Shown here in pieces: positions 6,959-12,485 of a stretch of DNA of 14,229 bases. The stretch covers positions 1 to 14,229 of the forward strand of contig JAEWWD010000198.1 in the NCBI GenBank assembly GCA_023396535.1, read 5' to 3'. Position 1 is the first letter of the stretch. The number at the start of each line of letters is the position of its first letter. The notes under the pieces were generated by a model. The model did not search any database and had not been told where the DNA came from. It saw only the letters and a program-made list of their open reading frames with translations. The stretch is from Bacillota bacterium (GTDB lineage Bacteria; Bacillota; Clostridia; Christensenellales; CAG-138). The translations under genes and the position numbers were made by a program.

Positions 6959-7648
6959 ATGTTTGATTGGTTCGAGAAAATAGGCTTGCAGGATCTGACC
7001 GTATGGTCCATCCTGATTCGAATGTTACTCGCCACCACGTTTGGGGGTATTCTCGGCCTGGAACGCTCCAAGAAAAGGCGTGCGGCGGGCTTTCGAACAT
7101 ACATGCTCGTTTGTTTGAGTTCCTGCGTCATCATGATGACCGGTCAATATATGCACGACCGGTTGGGCGGCACGGATACCGCGCGCTTGGGCGCGCAGAT
7201 AATCAGCGGCATCGGTTTTCTTGGCGCGGGAAGCATACTGGTAACGGGTACGCGCCAGATCAAGGGCCTTACGACGGCCGCCGGACTCTGGTCGTGCGCC
7301 TGCCTGGGTATTGCCATAGGAATAGGCTTTTATTTCGGCGCGGTGCTGATGGCCGTGACCATGGTGCTGGTTATGACCATATTTGATTTCGTCGAAGTGA
7401 AATACATAGCGCGTTCCAAAACCATACATGTGTACGTCGTGCTGGAGTGCCTTGCGAATATTTCCGACTTTATCGAAATCGCCGAAAAGAACGACATCAT
7501 CATCGACAATTATGAGACCACCCGCGCGGAATTTACGCCGGGCATAGGCGTATTCTTTAAGCTGCGCTCCGAGCAGCGCCGGCCGCACAAGGAGATCATG
7601 GAGCTGATCCGTCCCTGCACCGGACTGACGTTCATGGAAGAACTCTGA
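6959..7648 (+). CDS. MgtC/SapB-family membrane protein
   Basis: A 229-residue protein with an N-terminal membrane domain of roughly four or five hydrophobic segments and a soluble C-terminal domain of about 75 residues (from about 153), likely ACT-like as in longer MgtC homologues. Family motifs are GGILGLERSKKRRAAGFRTYMLV (shown by residues 29-51), AQIISGIGFLGAGSIL (79-94) and IKGLTTAAGLW (101-111). MgtC proteins are linked to growth in low magnesium, control of ATP synthase and phosphate metabolism; transport has not been clearly shown. A GAGGG site (6948-6952) precedes ATG 6959. The gene follows the kinase by 64 bases with no clear terminator or promoter between them, so read-through from the LacI operon is likely. 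Two hairpins follow it. Confidence 0.88.
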   Translation: MFDWFEKIGLQDLTVWSILIRMLLATTFGGILGLERSKKRRAAGFRTYMLVCLSSCVIMMTGQYMHDRLGGTDTARLGAQIISGIGFLGAGSILVTGTRQIKGLTTAAGLWSCACLGIAIGIGFYFGAVLMAVTMVLVMTIFDFVEVKYIARSKTIHVYVVLECLANISDFIEIAEKNDIIIDNYETTRAEFTPGIGVFFKLRSEQRRPHKEIMELIRPCTGLTFMEEL

Positions 7649-7673
7649 CCGACCGCGTTCCTGCCGATACTGC

Positions 7674-7726
7674 AAGCCCGCAGCCATCGCTTCGCGCGCA
7701 AACGAAGAAGCAGGGCTGGGCTTTCT
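7674..7726 (+). terminator. Hairpin terminator after the MgtC gene
   Basis: AAGCCC (7674-7679) pairs with GGGCTT (7718-7723), continued inward by AGCC (7682-7685) with GGCT (7714-7717) across a two-base bulge, and capped by CTTCG (7690-7694) with CGAAG (7703-7707). The stem is followed by TCT, so the T-tract is weak. Confidence 0.5.
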
Positions 7727-7727
7727 A

Positions 7728-7767
7728 ACCGGGTATCCCAGGGATACCCCGGTGTTTCCTTGCGGTT
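7728..7767 (+). terminator. Second hairpin with downstream T-run
   Basis: ACCGGGTATCCC (7728-7739) is nearly the reverse complement of GGGATACCCCGGT (7741-7753), with one extra C. GTTTCC follows immediately and TTTTTT a little further on. It may back up the preceding terminator. A promoter for the downstream exporter genes is not obvious in the remaining bases. Confidence 0.45.
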
Positions 7768-7835
7768 TTTTGCATTCATTTCAAGCGTACGGCTGCTTTC
7801 ATGGCAACGTGTACAAAGTACGCAGGGGGGGAGCT

Positions 7836-9548
7836 ATGCGCACCGTTTCCCATTATATCAAGCCCTATATTGGCAGAATGTCCATTGGGCTGACCATAAA
7901 ATTCATCGGTACTATGATGGATCTCGTGCTGCCCTGGCTGCTCGCATACCTGATAGATACCGTCGTTCCGCAAAAGGACGTACCCTCCATTTATCTTTAC
8001 GGCGCGGCGATGGTTCTCTGCTCCGGGATAGCCGTCACATTCAATGTTTGGGCCAATCGCATGGCGGCGCAGGTATCCATGCAAATCACTCGGAAGCTTC
8101 GCAATGATCTTTTCACGCGCGTCAGTCATCTTTCTTTTTCCGGGGTCGATCATTTCAACGTTCCCTCCCTTATCTCCCGGCTGACCAACGATACCTATAA
8201 CATACACGCGCTGTATGATAAAATGCAACGCTTGGGCGTGCGCGCGCCGCTTCTGGTGTTGGGGGGAATCACATTGTCCTTTACGCTGGAACCAACGCTT
8301 GCGCTCATTCAGCTACTCCTCTCCCCCCTCCTTGCGGCCATCGTATTTGTGGTATCCAGAAAGAGCATACCGATCTATCGCGAGGCGCAGCAGCGAGTGG
8401 AAGGATTGGTGCGGGTCGTGCGCGAGAACGCGGCGGGCGTTCGCGTGATCAAAGCGCTGTCCAAAACGGAATATGAAAAAAAGCGCTTTGCCGCTGCAAA
8501 CATGGCGGTTGCAGACACCGAAAAGCGCGCAGGGCGCGTAGTCGCCGTCACAAACCCCGCGATGGGGCTATTGTTGAACCTCGGCCTCACGCTGGTCATC
8601 ATCGTAGGCGCTTTTCGCGTCAACGCCGGACTGATGCAGCCCGGAAAGATCATTGCATTCCTCTCCTATTTCACGATTATTATCACGGCTACGCTCTCCG
8701 TAACAAAAATATTCACGCTCTGGTCCCGCGGCAGCGCTTCCGCACAACGTATTGAAGAGGTATTGCTCTACCCCGAAGACCTGCCCGCAGGCGAGCGCTC
8801 GCATGAAGAGGATGGCTGCCATATCCGGTTCGACCACGTAAGCTTTTCCTATAACGGCAAACGCAACAATCTGGAGGATATCAGCTTCTGCCTCAAACGC
8901 GGGCAGACTCTCGGCATCATAGGGCCCACCGGCAGCGGCAAAACCACATTGGTGAGCCTTCTCATGCGCTTTTATGACGCGGACAGCGGCGACATCCGGA
9001 TCAATGGAGACAACATCATAGGAATCCCGCGCGAAGAGCTGGCCGGCATGTTCGGAGTGGTGTTCCAGAACGACGTACTGCTCAACGACAGCGTATATGA
9101 AAACATCTCCTTCCTGCGTCACATTCTGCAGGAAGAAGTGGAGCGGGCTGCCCGCGCCGCACAGGCGTCCGAATTTATTGAGCAGCTTTCCGAGAGATAC
9201 GCCTATACGGTGGACATTCGCGGCGGCAACCTCAGCGGCGGACAAAAACAGCGCATACTCATCGCGCGGGCGCTTGCCGGCAAGCCGGAAATACTCATAC
9301 TCGACGATTCGGAGAGCGCGCTGGACTATCGTACGACCGCCGCGCTGCGTTCCGCTATCCGCAGAGAATATGCGGATACGACTTCCGTCATCATATCCGA
9401 ACGCGTCAGTTCCATATGCAACGCGGATTATATACTTGTGCTCGACGACGGACGCGTGGAAGGCTCCGGTACGCACAGCCATCTCATGGAAACCTGTCCC
9501 AGCTACCGCAGGATCGCACAAGTGCAGATGGGAGGCGCGCCGGCATGA
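7836..9548 (+). CDS. Heterodimeric ABC exporter half-transporter with degenerate ATP site (subunit 1)
   Basis: A 570-residue half-transporter with an N-terminal six-helix membrane domain (about 15-300) and a C-terminal ATPase domain. Walker A is GPTGSGKTT (363-371), the Q-loop is VVFQND (Gln411) and the signature is intact as LSGGQKQR (466-473). Walker B is ILILDD, so Asp491 replaces the catalytic Glu. The switch position reads SERVSS, with Glu522 instead of His. Such defects mark the degenerate-site partner of heterodimeric exporters like BmrCD or TM287/288, which usually export drugs or lipids. ATG 7836 follows a GGGGGAG site; an extended reading from 7752 lacks homology-like sequence and would run through the upstream hairpin. 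The stop overlaps the next gene by ATGA. No LacI-type operator is seen upstream. Confidence 0.92.
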   Translation: MRTVSHYIKPYIGRMSIGLTIKFIGTMMDLVLPWLLAYLIDTVVPQKDVPSIYLYGAAMVLCSGIAVTFNVWANRMAAQVSMQITRKLRNDLFTRVSHLSFSGVDHFNVPSLISRLTNDTYNIHALYDKMQRLGVRAPLLVLGGITLSFTLEPTLALIQLLLSPLLAAIVFVVSRKSIPIYREAQQRVEGLVRVVRENAAGVRVIKALSKTEYEKKRFAAANMAVADTEKRAGRVVAVTNPAMGLLLNLGLTLVIIVGAFRVNAGLMQPGKIIAFLSYFTIIITATLSVTKIFTLWSRGSASAQRIEEVLLYPEDLPAGERSHEEDGCHIRFDHVSFSYNGKRNNLEDISFCLKRGQTLGIIGPTGSGKTTLVSLLMRFYDADSGDIRINGDNIIGIPREELAGMFGVVFQNDVLLNDSVYENISFLRHILQEEVERAARAAQASEFIEQLSERYAYTVDIRGGNLSGGQKQRILIARALAGKPEILILDDSESALDYRTTAALRSAIRREYADTTSVIISERVSSICNADYILVLDDGRVEGSGTHSHLMETCPSYRRIAQVQMGGAPA

Positions 9549-11302
9549 AGAACAAACCGACCAATACCATGGCCGTCATCGCGCGCCTGTGGAAATACCT
9601 GGCCAAATATCGCGTCGCACTGATTCTGCTTTTTGCCGCCATGATACTCTCCAACCTGCTGGAGCTCTCGGTTCCGTTGCTATCCGGACAGGCCGTGGAC
9701 GCCATCGGCATTACAAAGGGAGATGTAGATTTTCAGCGGGTATTCCGTAACTGCGGGCTCATGGCGGCTTGTTTTGCGGCCTCGTCGGTATTGTCATACC
9801 TGCTTTCCACCAACCTGATACGCCTCAGCCAGGAAGTATCCTGTGATCTTCGCCGCGCGGTATTCCAAAAACTTGTTGATCTCCCCGTCAAATACTTCGA
9901 CACTCATCCGGCGGGAGACCTTATCAGCCGCATTTGCTACGATATCGATACCGTCAACGCCTCCCTGTCCACAGACCTCATACAGGTCTGCACCAGCTTT
10001 GTCACCGTCGTAGGTTCCTTCATAATGCTGCTCATCATCTCCCCCATGCTCTCCTGCGTGTTTCTTGTGACTGTTCCCATTTCAACGTTATTCAGCCGCA
10101 GGCAGATCCGGCGCGTGCATCCTCTGTTTCGCCTGCGCTCCGAGAAGCTGGGGCGATTGAACGGATTTGTAGAAGAAAGCGTATCAGGCCAGAAAACCGT
10201 GCGCGCATACGGCCGGGAAAACGCTATGATCGAGCGGTTCCGTACCCGCAACAGGGACGCTGTGGAGGCTTATTACAGGGCGGATTATGAAAGCTGTATA
10301 CTTGGTCCTTCCGTCAATTTTATAAACAATCTATCCCTCTCCTTTGTCAGCGTATTCGGCGCTCTGTTGTACCTGATGGGAAGGCTGACGCTGGGCAGCG
10401 TGTCCTCCTTTGTACTGTACTCGCGAAAGTTTTCCGGACCAATACGGGAAGCCGCGAACATTATCAGCGAGATACAGGCAGCCGTCGCCGCGGCGGAACG
10501 GGTATTTCGTCTCATCGACGAAGCGCCGGAGCTGCCGGATAAGGAGGAAGCTGCGCAGATGGAACAGGCGCGGGGCGACGTTCATTTGCAGGACGTCGCG
10601 TTCGGATACACCGAAGGCAAGAACGTACTCAAAGATCTGACCATCGATGTACAAAGCGGCAGCCTTATCGCCATCGTCGGGCCGACCGGCGCGGGGAAAA
10701 CCACCATCGTCAACCTGCTCATGCGCTTTTACGACGTCAGCGGCGGGCGTATTCTCGTGGACGGCGTGGATGTGCGGGACATCGCGCGAAAACAGCTCAG
10801 ACTCTCCTATGCGATGGTGTTGCAGGATACCTGGCTGTTCCATGGCACCATCCACGACAACATCGCGTATGGAAGCGAGAGCGCCACGCGCGAGCAGGTC
10901 GAGAGGGCCGCGAAGGCGGCCAAAATCCACAATTTCATCATGTCGCTGCCGGACGGCTATGACACCGTCGTATCCGATGACGGAGTCAATATCTCCAAGG
11001 GGCAAAAGCAGCTCCTGACCATCGCGCGCGCCATGCTGATAGACGCGCATATGCTCATACTCGACGAAGCCACCTCCAATGTGGATACCAGTACCGAAAT
11101 AGAAATCAACGAAGCCATGCAGAAGCTTATGCGCGGCAAAACCTGTTTTGTGATCGCACACAGGCTTTCCACGATAGAGCGTGCCGATCTCATACTGGTA
11201 GTAGAGCATGGCAATATTGTGGAAAAGGGCACTCACAATGAACTAATGTGCATGGGCGGCGTATATGCAAATCTTTATGCCTCCCAGTTTGAAATACAAT
11301 GA
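9545..11302 (+). CDS. Heterodimeric ABC exporter half-transporter with catalytic ATP site (subunit 2)
   Basis: A 585-residue partner of the preceding gene, with a membrane domain (about 20-310) and an ATPase domain. Walker A is GPTGAGKTT (379-387), the Q-loop is VLQDTW (Gln427), Walker B is MLILDEATS with catalytic Glu508, and the switch His539 lies in IAHRLST. The signature is altered to ISKGQKQ (483-489). In the dimer this signature would face the degenerate Walker site of subunit 1, while its own intact Walker site faces the intact LSGGQ of subunit 1, giving one active and one degenerate site. ATG 9545 overlaps the upstream stop by four bases and has GGGAGG at 9530-9535. The substrate is not predictable; multidrug export is the usual family role. 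No clear terminator follows. Confidence 0.93.
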   Translation: MKNKPTNTMAVIARLWKYLAKYRVALILLFAAMILSNLLELSVPLLSGQAVDAIGITKGDVDFQRVFRNCGLMAACFAASSVLSYLLSTNLIRLSQEVSCDLRRAVFQKLVDLPVKYFDTHPAGDLISRICYDIDTVNASLSTDLIQVCTSFVTVVGSFIMLLIISPMLSCVFLVTVPISTLFSRRQIRRVHPLFRLRSEKLGRLNGFVEESVSGQKTVRAYGRENAMIERFRTRNRDAVEAYYRADYESCILGPSVNFINNLSLSFVSVFGALLYLMGRLTLGSVSSFVLYSRKFSGPIREAANIISEIQAAVAAAERVFRLIDEAPELPDKEEAAQMEQARGDVHLQDVAFGYTEGKNVLKDLTIDVQSGSLIAIVGPTGAGKTTIVNLLMRFYDVSGGRILVDGVDVRDIARKQLRLSYAMVLQDTWLFHGTIHDNIAYGSESATREQVERAAKAAKIHNFIMSLPDGYDTVVSDDGVNISKGQKQLLTIARAMLIDAHMLILDEATSNVDTSTEIEINEAMQKLMRGKTCFVIAHRLSTIERADLILVVEHGNIVEKGTHNELMCMGGVYANLYASQFEIQ

Positions 11303-11322
11303 TCATGAATTGACGACCGAAT

Positions 11323-11340
11323 TTCGTAAACGTATCCGAA
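11323..11340. promoter_or_regulatory. Possible auxiliary LacI-type operator upstream of the HAD/permease promoter
   Basis: TTCGTAAACGTATCCGAA is an imperfect 18-bp palindrome (7 of 9 pairs match) with a central CG. Its segment TCGTAAACGT is identical to 4061-4070 at the EEP operator. It lies 215 bases, centre to centre, from the operator at 11539-11554, a distance compatible with DNA looping. The match is weaker than for the three main sites. The rest of 11341-11492 holds nothing I recognise. Confidence 0.35.
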
Positions 11341-11492
11341 TATCTTCGAATGATATTGTGCAAAACGGCCGATCGGAATGAAAGGAAGGCAATGCCGGTA
11401 CATTTGAAGCTCCAATTCCCGTATATAGTGGAATATCGCAGATATTTATGAAGCGTCGTGTGAAAATCGCCCCATGTCCAAATAAAATTCAA

Positions 11493-11521
11493 TTGACAGA
11501 TATTTAAATAAGCCATATAAT
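11493..11521 (+). promoter_or_regulatory. Sigma-A type promoter of the HAD-permease operon
   Basis: A perfect TTGACA (11493-11498) and a perfect TATAAT (11516-11521) are separated by 17 bases. Transcription would start near 11528, just before the operator at 11539-11554, leaving a leader of about 138 bases before the HAD start. Confidence 0.8.
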
Positions 11522-11538
11522 ATTATAAACATAAATTT

Positions 11539-11554
11539 ACGCAATCGTTTGCGT
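11539..11554. promoter_or_regulatory. LacI-type operator controlling the HAD-permease operon
   Basis: ACGCAATCGTTTGCGT is a 16-bp palindrome with 7 of 8 matching pairs around a central CG. It shares GTTTGCG with the two operators near the complete LacI gene and sits about 17 bases after the -10 box, the same arrangement as there. Confidence 0.75.
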
Positions 11555-11665
11555 TAATATCCCCCTTCAGGCATCCCGACATCGGTGCTCTTCGTTATTC
11601 AACATTCTATCTTTGCACGTTTAAGCGCCATCGTCATACCCAAGCGCAAGGCAAAGGAAAGTCAG

Positions 11666-12448
11666 GTGAATCCCTTGATTAGGGCTGTAGTATTTGATAT
11701 GGGCGGCGTTATCCATACCGTGAAGCCCTCTCCTAAAAAACAGCTCGCTTTTGCGAAAAACGTTATACAATTGCTCGGCGAACACGGACTACATATTCCC
11801 GATTCCCCGGAAGTATTCAATCAAAAACTGATGCAGGCGGACGCCGCGCGCAAGGCGGATAACGAGAAGTTCGTTCGCGAAACGCCCGCGCTTGAAGCCT
11901 GGACGGACTATTACCTGAAGGAATACGGCGCGACGCGCGAACAGATATTCCCCATCGCGGAAGAGCTTTGCCTGCGCTGGTGCCGCGACAGAACGGAAGA
12001 TTCGCCGCGCGAAGGCCTGCCGGACTGCGCGGAGGGGCTGTACCGGGAGGGAATGCGGCTTGGCATCATCAGCAATACGCTTTCGCGCACAAATGCGCCT
12101 GCCCTTCTATGCAAATACGGCGTATCCGGATATTTCGAATATGTGCTGTTATCCAGCGTATGCGGCCTGCATAAGCCGGACGTGCGCATATTCGACCTGT
12201 GCCGAACGACAATGGGGCTTGAAAAAGAAGAAATGGCCTACGTCGGAGACACCATCTCCCGGGATGTGATAGGCGTGCGCAACGCGGGGTGGCGGCTGAT
12301 GATCCGTATACTCCACCCGGAAGCCAAGCCGGACGTACTTGAACGGGAAAGCCGACTCGAAAGCTCCGGTTATTCGCCGGATTATGTGGTGCGTTCTCTC
12401 GGGGAGATCGTTGACATCATTCGTATCCATAACCGTACGCGCCCTTGA
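11666..12448 (+). CDS. HAD-superfamily hydrolase, subfamily IA-like (paralogue 2)
   Basis: A 260-residue cytoplasmic hydrolase with motif I VVFDMGGVIH (nucleophile Asp11; Gly13 replaces the usual second Asp), motif II IISNTLS (Ser136), motif III LHKPDVRIF (Lys170) and motif IV YVGDTISRD (Asp195, Asp200). It shares the cap layout, the block YVGDTISRDVxGVRNAG and the ending PDYxxxxLxEIxxII with the minus-strand HAD at 2182, so the two are paralogues. Unlike that copy it keeps a normal Ser in motif II. GTG 11666 was chosen because AAAGGAAAG (11654-11662) precedes it and the protein then begins just before motif I; an extended reading from 11585 has no ribosome site. It is the first gene behind the operator-bearing promoter and is followed after 37 bases by the permease. 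A phosphatase acting on a sugar phosphate is the best guess. Confidence 0.85.
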   Translation: MNPLIRAVVFDMGGVIHTVKPSPKKQLAFAKNVIQLLGEHGLHIPDSPEVFNQKLMQADAARKADNEKFVRETPALEAWTDYYLKEYGATREQIFPIAEELCLRWCRDRTEDSPREGLPDCAEGLYREGMRLGIISNTLSRTNAPALLCKYGVSGYFEYVLLSSVCGLHKPDVRIFDLCRTTMGLEKEEMAYVGDTISRDVIGVRNAGWRLMIRILHPEAKPDVLERESRLESSGYSPDYVVRSLGEIVDIIRIHNRTRP

Positions 12449-12485
12449 CGGACGTATGGTCGATGAATTAGAAAGAGGTGTGCGT

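Noticed and set aside
7691..7707. CGCAAACG half-site resembling the LacI operator after the MgtC gene
   Set aside because: Only one half matches, there is no palindrome around the CG, and the bases are explained by the terminator hairpin.
8568..9521. 317-residue minus-strand reading frame opposite the first ABC exporter gene
   Set aside because: The plus strand encodes a clear ABC protein with all motifs; the antisense frame is low-complexity in character and explained by codon bias.
10331..11236. 301-residue minus-strand reading frame opposite the second ABC exporter gene
   Set aside because: Antisense shadow of the ATPase domain; rich in His, Gly, Asp and Arg with no family motif.
11310..11338. 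Promoter-like TTGACG with a TATCCG 17 bases later
   Set aside because: The -10 match is poor and a far better promoter for the same operon is at 11493-11521.
11340..11357. Short hairpin after the second exporter gene as a terminator
   Set aside because: The stem is only about five A/T pairs and is not followed by a T-tract.
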